A DNA stretch of 64,000 bases from Methanoculleus sp. (GCF_020696975.1 NZ_JAJGBK010000032.1:1-64000); one strand, 5' to 3'. Positions 24,713 to 33,747 are shown, counted from the stretch's first letter. The notes: a model not told the origin generated them from the letters alone. Program-made: numbers and translations.

Positions 24713-26359
24713 ATGCCCGCCGGTGGACTGCAGGTGAAAAGCCTCCCCGCCGACATCGTCGCCGGGACGACCACCGCCCTCGTCGGCATCCCCCAGGTGA
24801 TGGGGTTCGCCCTCGTCGCCGGGATCAACCCCGTCTACGGCCTCTACACCGCCGCGTTCTCGACGGCGATCGCCGCGTTCCTCACCGGCTCCACCTACCT
24901 CAAGGTGATGCTCTCAAACGTCCTCGCGGTCTCGATCTACTCGGTCCTCGCCCCGGTCCCGGAGGCCGACGTCCCCGCCACCCTCTTTGTCCTGACACTC
25001 CTCGTCGGCATCTTCCAGCTCGGCTTCGGGCTCATCAAGGCGGGCAGCCTGACCCGGTTCATATCGAACGCCGTCCTCACGGGGTTCGTCACCGGAGCAG
25101 CGCTCCTCATCGTCCTCGGCCAGCTCGGCAACCTCACCGGCTACCAGCTCCCGCGGGAGGCGATCCAGATCCTTGCCGTGCCCGACCTCATCCTCCACGC
25201 GGGCGAGATCCGGCCCGGGGCGCTCGCGGTCGGCCTCCTCACCATCGCCCTTGCCCTCGTCTTCCGGCGGGTGGAGCGCCTCCGCCCCGTCGCCCTCCTC
25301 CTCCCGGTCATCATCGCCACCCTCCTCGTCCGGATCGCGTTCCCAAAGGTCGCGATCGTGGGCAGCATCGCCGCGATCCCCGCCGGCCTCCCGGCCCCCG
25401 TCATCCCCGACATCACCCTCGCACCCGGGCTCCTGGTTCCGGCGCTTGCGCTCGCCATCATCGGGCTCGTGATGGCCGTCGGGGTCACGGAGACGACCCC
25501 CGAGCCCGACGGGACCGTCGCCGACGTGAACCGGGACTTTGCCGGGCAGGGGGCGACGAACATCCTCGCAAGCTTCCTCCAGTCCGCCCCGGCGGCCGGC
25601 TCCCTCTCCGCGACGGCGTTGAACGTCGCCGCGGGGGCAAAGACCCGGGCAGCGAACCTCATATCGGGCGTCATCGTCGGGGCGGTCATCCTCGTCGCCG
25701 GGCCGCTCGCGGAACTGATCCCGCTCCCGGCGCTTGCCGGCATCCTGATCCTCATCGGGATAGAACTCATCTACCAGCCCCGCGAGATCACCTGCATCTG
25801 GAAGTACTCCCGCCCGGGACGCTGGGGGATGATCGCCACCTTCATCTCCACCCAGGTCCTCCCGCTCCAGTACAGCATCTACATCGGCGTCCTCCTCTCG
25901 CTCGCCATCTACCTCGTCACCTCAACCCGGGAGGCGACCGTCGTCCGCCTCGTCCCGGTCGGCGAGTGGATGTTCCGGGAAGAACCGGCGCCCGACCGGC
26001 TCCCCGCCGGCGAGATCACCATCCTCTCGATCTCCGGCAGCGTCTACTTCGCCACCCTCCGGGCGATCGAACGGTCGCTCCCGTCCCCGGAGGGGGCCAA
26101 CGGCGCCGTCGTCATCCTCACCCTCCGGGGGAGGAGCGAGACCGGCATCGGGCTCTTCCGGATGCTGGAGCGCTACGCCCGGAGGGTCCGGGGCCACAAC
26201 GGCCGGCTCATCCTCGCCGAGGTCGAACCCCGGCTTCTTGCGGGCCTCGAAGAGATCGGAGCAGCCGCGATCATCGGCCACAATAACATATTCCTCGCGA
26301 CCCCGATCATCGGGGAGTCGCTCCAGGAGGCGATCCGGGCAGGAGAGGCCGGAGCGTGA
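24713..26359 (+). CDS. SulP family anion transporter with STAS domain
   Basis: 548 residues from ATG 24713, which suits a leaderless transcript; an upstream TTG/ATG extension would include the promoter. About 11-12 membrane helices: the N-terminal LPADIVAGTTTALVGIPQVMGFAL and PVYGLYTAAFSTAIAAFLTGS (SulP signature), then a C-terminal cytoplasmic STAS domain from about residue 430 (ITILSISGSVYFATLRAIE). SulP proteins move sulfate, bicarbonate, molybdate or other oxyanions; the substrate is unknown. It lies directly downstream of the tRNA-half repeats. Confidence 0.9.
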   Translation: MPAGGLQVKSLPADIVAGTTTALVGIPQVMGFALVAGINPVYGLYTAAFSTAIAAFLTGSTYLKVMLSNVLAVSIYSVLAPVPEADVPATLFVLTLLVGIFQLGFGLIKAGSLTRFISNAVLTGFVTGAALLIVLGQLGNLTGYQLPREAIQILAVPDLILHAGEIRPGALAVGLLTIALALVFRRVERLRPVALLLPVIIATLLVRIAFPKVAIVGSIAAIPAGLPAPVIPDITLAPGLLVPALALAIIGLVMAVGVTETTPEPDGTVADVNRDFAGQGATNILASFLQSAPAAGSLSATALNVAAGAKTRAANLISGVIVGAVILVAGPLAELIPLPALAGILILIGIELIYQPREITCIWKYSRPGRWGMIATFISTQVLPLQYSIYIGVLLSLAIYLVTSTREATVVRLVPVGEWMFREEPAPDRLPAGEITILSISGSVYFATLRAIERSLPSPEGANGAVVILTLRGRSETGIGLFRMLERYARRVRGHNGRLILAEVEPRLLAGLEEIGAAAIIGHNNIFLATPIIGESLQEAIRAGEAGA

Positions 26360-26414
26360 GAACCCGGCCGGAAAAACTCTTTCTTTTTGGAGCGCCCATA
26401 TCATTCCCGTGAAT

Positions 26415-27437
26415 ATGATCGGCGAGAGCCTCTCCCCTCCTGCCCGGATCGCGATCATAGGCGCCGCGGTCGTCATCGTGCTCGCGGGGGCGAGAGCGGC
26501 AACGCCGATCCTCGGCCCGCTCCTCGTTGCCGTCTTCTTTGCGATGATCACCGCGCCCGCCATGGCGTGGCTGACCCGGCGGGGGGTGCCCCCGGTCCTT
26601 GCCGCCGGAACCGTGGTCGCGGGGCTCATCGGGATCTTCGCCGGAGCCATCGCCTTCCTCGGCGTGGCCCTCACCGGGTTCGTCCGCTCCCTGCCGCGCT
26701 ACCAGGCGGCCCTTGAAGCCCAGGCTGCCGTCCTCGCCGGCTACGGCATCGACCCCGGCACCTTCACGATATGGGACTACATCGACCAGGGGTTCGTCAT
26801 CCAGCAGATCGCCGGGATTGCCCAGCAGGTCGGGGGTATCGCCGTCGACGCCTTCCTGGTCTTCGTCGGGATCGGGTTCCTCCTCCTTGAAGCCCCCCGG
26901 CTCACGGCCGGCATCGCCCGGCGCCTGGGGCCCGAGAGCTCCCCCTACCGGCACCTCTCGCAGTCGGGCCGGCTCCTCATCGACTATGTCATCGTCAGGA
27001 CGAAGGTGAACCTGATCACCGGTGTGGGGACCGGGCTCTTCCTCGCCCTCATCGGGGTCGACTTTGCGCTGCTCTGGGGGTTCATCGCCTTCGTCCTGAG
27101 TTACGTCCCCTACATCGGCCTCGTTGCAGCCGCGATCCCGCCCCTCCTCCTCGCCTTCATCGAGTTCGGGCCTGCGGGAGCGATAGCCGTCATCGCCGCC
27201 GTCACCCTCATCGACGCCGCCGCCGAGAACCTCGTCCTTCCCCGGATGGCCGGACGGGATCTCGACCTCTCGCCGTTCGTCGTCCTCTTCTCCGTCGTAT
27301 TCTGGGGGCTCATCCTCGGGGCGGTCGGTGTCTTCCTTGCCATACCCCTGACGATCGCGGTGAAGCTCTTCCTCGAGAGCTGGGAGGAGACCCGGTGGAT
27401 CGGGGAGCTCCTGGGCAGCGGAGAGCGGCGGGAGTAA
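26415..27437 (+). CDS. AI-2E family (UPF0118) transporter
   Basis: 340 residues from ATG 26415; a GTG two codons earlier is possible. Seven or eight membrane segments with the family plan: an N-terminal pair of helices (LLVAVFFAMITAPAMAWL), a long amphipathic middle part, then GVDFALLWGFIAFVLSYVPYIG and a C-terminal PRMAGRDLDLSPFVVLFSV. Members export autoinducer-like or other small solutes or act as Na/H antiporters; a signalling role in archaea is not established. It follows the SulP gene by 55 bases. Confidence 0.85.
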   Translation: MIGESLSPPARIAIIGAAVVIVLAGARAATPILGPLLVAVFFAMITAPAMAWLTRRGVPPVLAAGTVVAGLIGIFAGAIAFLGVALTGFVRSLPRYQAALEAQAAVLAGYGIDPGTFTIWDYIDQGFVIQQIAGIAQQVGGIAVDAFLVFVGIGFLLLEAPRLTAGIARRLGPESSPYRHLSQSGRLLIDYVIVRTKVNLITGVGTGLFLALIGVDFALLWGFIAFVLSYVPYIGLVAAAIPPLLLAFIEFGPAGAIAVIAAVTLIDAAAENLVLPRMAGRDLDLSPFVVLFSVVFWGLILGAVGVFLAIPLTIAVKLFLESWEETRWIGELLGSGERRE

Positions 27438-27507
27438 GGTCCGGCAGCGCAGGTCTTATATACATTCCACCATATTTCGGCTGCACCTCAATGCAGGGGA
27501 GGATGGT

Positions 27508-28029
27508 ATGAGTGACCTGATAGCCATCGCCTACGAAGGCGAGGATACCGCGTTCCGTGTCAGAGACCGACTTGTCAACCTGACAAAGGAGCACATCATA
27601 GAACTGGAGGACCTGGTGGTCGTCGTCCACCACCGGGACGGCAAGACCGAGATCAAGCAGGCGACCAACCTGGCCGGCATGGGAGCGCTCTCGGGGGCTT
27701 TCTGGGGGCTGCTCATCGGCCTGATCTTCTTCGCCCCGATCTTCGGGCTTGCCATCGGTGCGATCGCCGGCGCACTCGCCGGACGCTTCTCCGACTACGG
27801 CATCGACGATAAATTCATCAAAGAAGTCGCCGAGAGCGTCGGGCCGGGCAACTCCGCGGTCTTCGTGCTCGTCAAGAAGATGACCCCGGATAGAGTGGTC
27901 GACGCCATCAGGGAGTATGGTGGGCGCGTCGTACGGACGTCGCTCTCGGAAGCGGAGGAGACGAACCTCCGCGACGCCTTCGGCGCCGGCACACCGGCAA
28001 AGGCGGAGGTCCCGCCACCCTCTCCGTAA
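27508..28029 (+). CDS. DUF1269 membrane-associated protein
   Basis: 173 residues, ATG 27508 with GGGGAGGAT upstream. The DUF1269 pattern is an N-terminal ferredoxin-like half (LIAIAYEGEDTAFRVRDRL), then a Gly-zipper hydrophobic hairpin (GALSGAFWGLLIGLIFFAPI), then a second half (SAVFVLVKKMTPDRVVDAI). The Pro/Ala tail is low in complexity. The function is unknown; Gly-zipper hairpins insert into membranes. Confidence 0.85.
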   Translation: MSDLIAIAYEGEDTAFRVRDRLVNLTKEHIIELEDLVVVVHHRDGKTEIKQATNLAGMGALSGAFWGLLIGLIFFAPIFGLAIGAIAGALAGRFSDYGIDDKFIKEVAESVGPGNSAVFVLVKKMTPDRVVDAIREYGGRVVRTSLSEAEETNLRDAFGAGTPAKAEVPPPSP

Positions 28030-28051
28030 GCGGGAGGGCGGCAACGCCTCA

Positions 28052-28057
28052 TTTTTT
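28052..28057 (+). terminator. Oligo-T terminator
   Basis: TTTTTT 22 bases after the DUF1269 stop, preceded by a GC-rich inverted stretch (GGGAGGGCGGCAACGCCTC). Confidence 0.45.
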
Positions 28058-28167
28058 GGATGTGCGGCCCGGTTCGAATCTCCCGGATATCCAGGATGCA
28101 GGCCTGATCCGCTCGAGGTCGGGAGCCGGGCGGACCGCAGAGGAAGATATGGTGCCCGGGGTGGAAG

Positions 28168-28767
28168 GTGCGGGAAGTCAGGGTTACCAGGATCGAGCGG
28201 GACGGGGGCGTAGAGATCGGGTTTCGGTTCAAATCGCCGGATCAGCTCCTTGACCCGGACGACCCGTCTCCCCTCCCCGCCCGGGAACTCACGGAGTTTG
28301 CCGAAGAGTTCATCGCCGGTTATCTGGACGGGTGCAACCTCAAGACGGTCGCCGCCATCACCATCGGGCTCCCGCGGGCATCGCTCTCCCCGGAGGAGGT
28401 CGCGCTTCTTCCTGAGACGATACGGCGGCACTTCTCGTTCCGGATAGCCGACCTCGACAACGACAGAAGGGTCTCCCGCCGGGAAGGAAAGATCAGCGCC
28501 ATCCTCGCCGGTATCAACGCAGGCATCGCGGTTCTGTTCTTCCTGGCCTTCGCCGGGAGCCTCGGCGACCCCGTCGTGGTCCTGCTCACCGGCCTCGTCA
28601 CGATCTTAAACTGGGTGACGATCTGGGACACCTACGAATACTTCGTCTACGACTACCGGCGCGAGATGCGGAAGCGCCGGATCTACGAAAAACTCGCGAA
28701 GATCGATATCCGGGTCGATGACGGCGCGGCAGAAGGTGTTTACGAATCGCCCCATACTCCTCCATGA
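28168..28767 (+). CDS. Hypothetical membrane protein with EF-hand-like loop
   Basis: 199 residues from GTG 28168 (AAGGTGCGGG context). An N-terminal soluble region is followed by DLDNDRRVSRRE at residues 95-106. That 12-residue stretch has acids at positions 1, 3, 5 and 12 and a hydrophobic at 8, as in an EF-hand calcium loop, although Arg sits at the usual Gly position 6. Two membrane helices follow (about 112-131 and 135-153), then a basic cytoplasmic tail. Its 3' end overlaps an interrupted frame at 28718. Family unknown. Confidence 0.6.
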   Translation: MREVRVTRIERDGGVEIGFRFKSPDQLLDPDDPSPLPARELTEFAEEFIAGYLDGCNLKTVAAITIGLPRASLSPEEVALLPETIRRHFSFRIADLDNDRRVSRREGKISAILAGINAGIAVLFFLAFAGSLGDPVVVLLTGLVTILNWVTIWDTYEYFVYDYRREMRKRRIYEKLAKIDIRVDDGAAEGVYESPHTPP

Positions 28768-28960
28768 AGAGACCGGCCGGTTGCTCACCGCCGTCCTCAC
28801 GCGCCGGTGAAACATCACGCTCCCCTTCCGGGGGTTCTACGAGTGGACGTTCGAGACCATCCTCGATATGATCTTCGTCCTCGTCGGCTCGATCACCGTC
28901 GCTCTCACCGGGAACAGCTACCTCTCCCGGTTCCCGGAGGAGGAGAACACAAGATGGTGA
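28718..28960 (+). pseudogene. Short membrane-protein frame interrupted by in-frame TGA
   Basis: From ATG 28718 the frame reads MTARQKVFTNRPILLHEETG and continues to TAVLTRR, hits TGA at 28808, then continues 49 codons: NITLPFRGFYEWTFETILDM, with a membrane helix (IFVLVGSITVALTG) and stop at 28958. The second half is protein-like but has no start codon near its beginning. A nonsense mutation in a small membrane protein is the simplest view. Selenocysteine is unlikely in this order. Confidence 0.45.
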
Positions 28961-29028
28961 CCCCCGGAGAGGTCCGGGCCGGGTGACCGCCGGAACCTTT
29001 TTCTGATCTACCCCGGAGAGGGGGCGCC

Positions 29029-29427
29029 ATGCTCGAGCGGATGGAGACAGGAGCAGACAGCGTCGTCGGATTCCGGTTTGACGGCGATATGACGGCACAG
29101 GACTACACCGGGACGCTCATCCCGGCGCTGGAGGCGGCGGAAGGGAACCAGCCAATCTTCCGGATCCTCTTTGAGATCGTGGACTTTCACGGCTGGAAGG
29201 CGCACGGCCACTGGGAGAGCCTCAAGGACTGGCCGGGGATGAGGAAGGTCGACCGGATCGCGATTGTCGGCGGCGAGAGGTGGGAGGAGTGGATGAGCCG
29301 TCTCCCGGGACTCTTTGTCGGGTTTACCGGGATCGACGTCCGCTACTTCACGAGCGACCACCTTGATTCCGCCCTCGACTGGCTGCGGGAGCCGATCGTC
29401 CTCGAGGGGGCCGCACCGGAGGCGTGA
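29029..29427 (+). CDS. SpoIIAA-like (DUF3478-type) protein, copy 1
   Basis: 132 residues. The layout is a beta-alpha STAS-like fold: VVGFRFDGDMTAQDYTGTLIP, FRILFEIVDFHGW, then DRIAIVGGERWEEWMSRLPG and VRYFTSDHLDSALDWL. This is the SpoIIAA-like family that may bind lipids. A paralogue with about half its residues identical lies 2.9 kb downstream. Its own promoter is suggested by CCTTTTTCTG upstream. Confidence 0.8.
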   Translation: MLERMETGADSVVGFRFDGDMTAQDYTGTLIPALEAAEGNQPIFRILFEIVDFHGWKAHGHWESLKDWPGMRKVDRIAIVGGERWEEWMSRLPGLFVGFTGIDVRYFTSDHLDSALDWLREPIVLEGAAPEA

Positions 29428-29514
29428 TAGGCACCGGTGCCGCCCCTTCCCGGTGACCGGGCAACCCTTTTTCATCCCGGCCAACCTACCGGTGATCGGG
29501 CAGATAGCGATCCC

Positions 29515-30381
29515 ATGCACTATTATAAAGACGTCATCTTCCAGAAACCCCTGCCGGAAGAGATCCGGCGGCTCGGGCTCCTCCCGGTGGACCTCCATTT
29601 CCACACCCGGCACTCCGACTCGGCCACCCGCGTGCGGGACGCGCTGAAACTCGCGGCCCGGCGGGGCGTCGGGCTTGCGATCACCGATCATAACCAGGCA
29701 AGCGGCGTCGCCGAGGCCAAAGGGCAGAAGATCCGCGTCCCCCTCGTCCCGGGGATCGAGGTCAGCGCGAACGACGGCCCGCACATCCTCCTCTACTTCT
29801 ACTCGGTCTCCGATCTTTTGGACTTTCACCGGCGCCACATCGCGAAGAACCGGAGAGTCGGCCCGTTCACCGCGATACGCCTCGACACCTCCGATATCCT
29901 CGACCGCCGGGAAGGCTACTCCTGCATCGCGGTCGAGGCGCATCCCTGCGGTTACGCGTTCCTGAACCGGGGCGTCCAGCGCTGTGTCGCAGGCGCATGC
30001 ATCGGGGAAGAGGTCTTCTCTCGCCTCGACGCCCTCGAGGTGATCTGCGGCGGGATGGCCCGGTCCCATAACCTGAAGGCCGCCGGGCTCGCCGTCACCC
30101 ACGATCTCGGGCGAACCGGGGGCACCGACGGCCACCTCCTCCACGAGCTCGGCGGGGTCGTCACCTGCGCCGAGGTCGACACCGCAGAAGAACTCCTGGA
30201 CGCCATCCGGATGAAAAAAACCGTCGTCATCGGCCGTGAGCGGCCCCTCGTCGAGAAGGCCGTGATGGGGACCGCGGTCCTCCCCCACCACCTCCCCTAC
30301 GCCGTCCCCATCCTCCAGGCCCGCTGGGAGCAGGGCCTCCCCCGGATCCGGAAGTTCGTCGAGGGCCGGTTGAACCGGTGA
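29515..30381 (+). CDS. PHP-domain metal-dependent hydrolase
   Basis: 288 residues from ATG 29515 (MHYYKDVIFQKP); the longer frame upstream has no supporting site. PHP motifs in order: DLHFHTRHSD, AITDHNQ, VPGIEVSAN, EAHPCGY and GGTDGH. These bind two or three metal ions for phosphoester hydrolysis. The closest plan is the YciV/RNase-AM-like and histidinol-phosphatase-like PHP proteins. The substrate is unknown. It is convergent with the cardiolipin-synthase-like gene, ending 8 bases from its stop. Confidence 0.85.
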   Translation: MHYYKDVIFQKPLPEEIRRLGLLPVDLHFHTRHSDSATRVRDALKLAARRGVGLAITDHNQASGVAEAKGQKIRVPLVPGIEVSANDGPHILLYFYSVSDLLDFHRRHIAKNRRVGPFTAIRLDTSDILDRREGYSCIAVEAHPCGYAFLNRGVQRCVAGACIGEEVFSRLDALEVICGGMARSHNLKAAGLAVTHDLGRTGGTDGHLLHELGGVVTCAEVDTAEELLDAIRMKKTVVIGRERPLVEKAVMGTAVLPHHLPYAVPILQARWEQGLPRIRKFVEGRLNR

Positions 30382-30388
30382 GACAGCC

Positions 30389-31819
30389 TCACCCAAGGGG
30401 TGAGAAGAGCCGGGAGACCGACTCCTTCACCCGGACCCGGAGGGACCGCGCCCGGTAGCGCTCGGGGGTGATCTCGGTGGAGACGGCGAGGTCCTCGTTG
30501 AAGGCCCGGGCGAGGGCGAGGCCGACGGCCGCGTCGTAAAAGAAGGCGTTCGCCTCGAAGTTCAGCCGGAAACTCCGGATATCCCAGTTCGCGCTCCCGA
30601 CCGAGCCTGCCTTTCCGTCAACGACGATCGTCTTCGCGTGGAGGAACCCGTCATCGTAGGTGTAGGCCCGGACCCCGGCGTCGAGGAGGTCGCCGATGAA
30701 TGAGAGGGTCGCCCAGTAGACGAACGGGTGGTCGGGCTTGCAGGGGATCATGATCCGGACGTCGACCCCCGAGAGCGCCGCGAGCCGCAGGGCGTCGGTG
30801 ACGCTCTCGTCGGGGATGAAGTAGGGCGTCTGGATATAGACCGATTCCCGGGCGGAGTTGATCAGTTTGATGTAACCCTCTTTGATCGGGTTCCACCGGC
30901 TGCCCGGGCCGCCGGAGACGATCTGGACGGGAGTCGTCCCGGGGCTGCCCGGGTCGGGGAGGTAGCGGGGCGCCGGCTCCAGGCGCTCGCCGGTCACGTA
31001 GTTCCAGTCGAGGAGGAACCGGAGCTGGAGCATCCGGACGGCGTCTCCCGTGATCCGGACAGCGGTGTCCCGCCAGCGGCCGAGCGGGCCTTCCCCGAGG
31101 TAGTCGTCTCCGATGTTGAACCCGCCGATGAACCCCACTGTCCCGTCGATGACGACGATCTTTCGGTGGTTGCGGAAGTTAATCCGGTAGATCGCCGGGA
31201 AAAAGACCCCGATCTTCCCGCCGGCATCGGTCAGTTCGGAGAACGCCGCCCGCGACCCGCCCCCGGCCCGGGTCCCCATCGCGTCGAAGAGAAGGCGGAC
31301 CTCGACACCTTCCCGCGCCTTCTCTGCGAGGGCATGGATGACCGCCCGCCCGAGGTCGTCATTGTTGACGATGAAGTACTCCAGGTGGATGTGGTGGCGT
31401 GCCATCCGGATCGCGGCGAAAAGCGCATCGAACTTATCCTCGCCCCGTGTGTAGAGATCGACCCGGTTCTTCTCGGTCAGGCATGCCTGACCGCTCCGGA
31501 GGAGGAGAACGATCGTCTCGCGAAACTCCTCCGCCTCGGGGGTGGCGAAGCGGTGGCGGGGGTCGGCGAACTCGCGGTCCTGCTCCCCGAACGTCTCCCG
31601 CAGGAACCGGCGGTCCTCCTGCTCCATCATGGCGCAGATCCTCCGCCGGGTGTAGTTCTGCCCGAAGAGCAGGTAGAGGACAAACCCGACGGGCGGAAGG
31701 AGGAAGAGGACCATCAGCCAGGCCACCGCGGCCGTCGGGCTTCTCCGCTCGAAGAAGACGATCGTGACGGCGAAGATGACGTTCAAGACCAGGATGATGC
31801 CAAGCAGGAGCCGTTCCAT
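30389..31819 (-). CDS. Cardiolipin synthase-like phospholipase D protein
   Basis: 476 residues from ATG 31819, with GGGGATGA upstream; ATG 31828 is an alternative. Two N-terminal membrane helices (LLLGIILVLNVIFAVTIVFF and VAWLMVLFLLPPVGFVLYLL) precede two HKD motifs: NHRKIVVIDGTVGFIGG and HAKTIVVDGKAGSVGSAN. This is the bacterial-type ClsA arrangement, joining phosphatidyl groups of two phospholipids to give cardiolipin-type lipids. In methanogens such proteins have been linked to archaeal cardiolipin analogues; the exact product here is inferred. Confidence 0.85.
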   Translation of the reverse strand: MERLLLGIILVLNVIFAVTIVFFERRSPTAAVAWLMVLFLLPPVGFVLYLLFGQNYTRRRICAMMEQEDRRFLRETFGEQDREFADPRHRFATPEAEEFRETIVLLLRSGQACLTEKNRVDLYTRGEDKFDALFAAIRMARHHIHLEYFIVNNDDLGRAVIHALAEKAREGVEVRLLFDAMGTRAGGGSRAAFSELTDAGGKIGVFFPAIYRINFRNHRKIVVIDGTVGFIGGFNIGDDYLGEGPLGRWRDTAVRITGDAVRMLQLRFLLDWNYVTGERLEPAPRYLPDPGSPGTTPVQIVSGGPGSRWNPIKEGYIKLINSARESVYIQTPYFIPDESVTDALRLAALSGVDVRIMIPCKPDHPFVYWATLSFIGDLLDAGVRAYTYDDGFLHAKTIVVDGKAGSVGSANWDIRSFRLNFEANAFFYDAAVGLALARAFNEDLAVSTEITPERYRARSLRVRVKESVSRLFSPLG

Positions 31820-31967
31820 TCTGCTCATCCCCTTGCCGGGAGAGGGCGGTGCCGTTCGTCTCGCGGGGAAGCATATTCGGGTATCCCCCCCGGAGTGGTG
31901 TTGCCGTCCGGCCCATGGGTACCCGGGCGGCATAGCCTTTTTCTCTTTAGAAGTAAAAGGGGCACCC

Positions 31968-32360
31968 ATGCTTGACCGGATGAGAGAGAGTTCAGGACGC
32001 GTGATCGGGTTCCGGTTCGACGGAAAACTGAGCGAGAGCGATTATGCTACTCTCCTGATCCCTGAGCTTGAACGAGCGATGGAAGACCACCAGAACGTCC
32101 GGGTTCTCTTCAAGATCGAGGGTTTCCGGAGCTGGAGGCCGGGGGAGGGCTGGGATGCCTTCCGGGAGTGGCCCGGGCTCGCGATGGTCGACCGGATCGC
32201 CATCGTCGGCGGCGAGAGGTGGCGGGAGTGGATGAACCATCTCCCCGGTCTCTTCGTCGGGTTCTCCGGGATCGATGTCCGTTACTTCCCCGAGAGCCGT
32301 CTCAGGGACGCCTGGGGCTGGCTCCGGGAAGGGCTTGTGCTTCCGCCGCGGGCCGCCTGA
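31968..32360 (+). CDS. SpoIIAA-like (DUF3478-type) protein, copy 2
   Basis: 130 residues from ATG 31968. It is colinear with the protein at 29029 (VIGFRFDGKLSESDYATLLIP, FKIEGFRSWRP, DRIAIVGGERWREWMNHLPG, VRYFPESRLRDAWGWL). It is divergent from the cardiolipin-synthase-like gene, with a promoter-like GCCTTTTTCTCTTTAG upstream. Possibly membrane- or lipid-associated, given the neighbouring lipid enzyme (inference). Confidence 0.8.
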   Translation: MLDRMRESSGRVIGFRFDGKLSESDYATLLIPELERAMEDHQNVRVLFKIEGFRSWRPGEGWDAFREWPGLAMVDRIAIVGGERWREWMNHLPGLFVGFSGIDVRYFPESRLRDAWGWLREGLVLPPRAA

Positions 32361-32396
32361 TACACCTATATACCGCGGACCCCAACCCAATCGTGT

Positions 32397-33413
32397 ATGC
32401 ACTGTCCCGTCTGCGGGCACGACTGCGTCACCGACGCCCCCGCGCTCCTCGCCGCCCTCCCCGGGCGGTTCGCTCCCTGCCCCGACTGCATGGGGCTCGT
32501 CTACGATAAAAGGAGCCCGCCGCCCGATATCGATCCGGCCGACCCCTGTCCAACCTGCGGGAAGCGGTTCATCGACGAGGTCTTTGCCGAGACCTACCGG
32601 ATCATGGCCGAAGAGGGCGACCTTGCCGGGACCGAACCCCTCGCCGCCGTCGGGACGCCGCTCATTCATCCCGGGCATCCCATGCAAAGCCCGCCCTACC
32701 TCCCGCCCGGCTCCCTCGTCCTCCTCTCCCGGTCGGTCGGGGAGCGGGCGGCGGCACGCCTGGTCGCGAGCGTCCCGGAGATCCGGGGCGTCGTCCGGAC
32801 AGACGGCAGGACACCGGGAATCACGGATACCGACGCCGGACCCCTGACGCATACCCTGCTTGCCGGCTGCGACGTTCGGGCCGATATCTTCTCCACCCGC
32901 GCGGGACCGGTCGTCGTCTACAAACAGCAGTCGGTCCTGCACATCGAGTTTCCCCGGGACCGCGACGAGAAGATCCTCTCCCTTGAACAAGAGATCGGGC
33001 GGCACCGGCCCCGGACCTTCGTCGACGCCTGCTGCGGCGCCGGGACCCTCGGGCTTGCCGCCGCCCGGGCGGGTGTCCCGCGCGTCATCTATAACGACGC
33101 CTGGTACGCGGCCGCCTACTGGACCGCCTCCAACCTCCGGGTGAACCGGGAGGCCCTCGGGATCGGGGAAGTCGCGATCCGCCGGACCTACGACGACCTG
33201 CGGCGCCGGCCGGTCGCGCGGGACCCCGTCCTCGTCGCCGAGACGGAGGGAGCCGCGGTCTACCAGGGCGATCTCCGGCTGCTCTCGGCCGTCCTCCCAC
33301 CAAAAATTGACCTTACCGCCCTCGATATCTTCGAGAAGAGGGACGCCGGGAAGGTTGCACGGATCACCCGGGCCTGGGAGGCCTCGGTGGGCGGAGCTAT
33401 TTTTATCCCATAG
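32397..33413 (+). CDS. Class I methyltransferase with N-terminal zinc-ribbon region
   Basis: 338 residues. The N-terminus carries three CxxC pairs (CPVCGHDC, CPDCMG, CPTCGK), probably one or two zinc ribbons. The C-terminal half has the Rossmann methyltransferase motif FVDACCGAGTLGLAAARAG and an NDAWY post-motif. It probably methylates RNA or a small molecule in the cytoplasm; the substrate is unknown. Its 3' end carries the promoter of the SRP RNA gene, so the two are tightly packed. Confidence 0.75.
   Translation: MHCPVCGHDCVTDAPALLAALPGRFAPCPDCMGLVYDKRSPPPDIDPADPCPTCGKRFIDEVFAETYRIMAEEGDLAGTEPLAAVGTPLIHPGHPMQSPPYLPPGSLVLLSRSVGERAAARLVASVPEIRGVVRTDGRTPGITDTDAGPLTHTLLAGCDVRADIFSTRAGPVVVYKQQSVLHIEFPRDRDEKILSLEQEIGRHRPRTFVDACCGAGTLGLAAARAGVPRVIYNDAWYAAAYWTASNLRVNREALGIGEVAIRRTYDDLRRRPVARDPVLVAETEGAAVYQGDLRLLSAVLPPKIDLTALDIFEKRDAGKVARITRAWEASVGGAIFIP
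33398..33406 (+). promoter_or_regulatory. TATA box of SRP RNA gene
   Basis: TATTTTTAT lies about 22-30 bases before the inferred 5' end of the SRP RNA and inside the last codons of the methyltransferase gene. Confidence 0.5.
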
Positions 33414-33427
33414 ACCCTATGGTATAC

Positions 33428-33735
33428 GGGGACTAGCCCGGGTGGCTCGGCGTCACCTGTCACCCGAAACCGCCGTTACGCGGGGGGCGAAGTCCAAGGA
33501 AGGCCGCAGCGGCATCCAGGATCCGTTGCGTCCCGACGGAGAAGCCTCGTCCCATGAGGTCGGCGGAAAGGTATCAAAGCCCCGGAGGGGGCGGCGACCT
33601 TTTGCCGCGGGTACCGGTTCAGGCCCGGAAGGGAGCAGACTTACCGTGGACGTTCGGCGCCCATGGGGTTGCGGGGTGGAGGAGGGATGCAGCGGTGAAT
33701 GGTTGTGCGCACGGTCGACCGAGGACGCGTCCCCA
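33428..33735 (+). ncRNA. ffs: SRP RNA (7S RNA)
   Basis: About 308 bases. The helix 8 signature GGTTCAGGCCCGGAAGGGAG is at 33616-33635, with the surrounding helix 5/6/8 GC-rich arms expected of archaeal 7S RNA. The ends GGGGAC (33428-33433) and GTCCCC (33729-33734) are complementary and can form the closing helix 1 of archaeal SRP RNA, which sets the approximate boundaries. It binds SRP54 and SRP19 for co-translational targeting. Exact ends are uncertain by a few bases. Confidence 0.9.
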
Positions 33736-33747
33736 ACGGCGATCTCC

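Noticed and set aside
28070-28100. GGTTCGAATCTCC resembling a tRNA T-arm
   Set aside because: No matching acceptor, D or anticodon arm was found either side; it is intergenic and probably chance.
28718-28960. Selenocysteine-containing protein at the in-frame TGA
   Set aside because: Methanomicrobiales are not known to encode selenocysteine, no SECIS-like hairpin was obvious, and the flanks are not a known selenoprotein.
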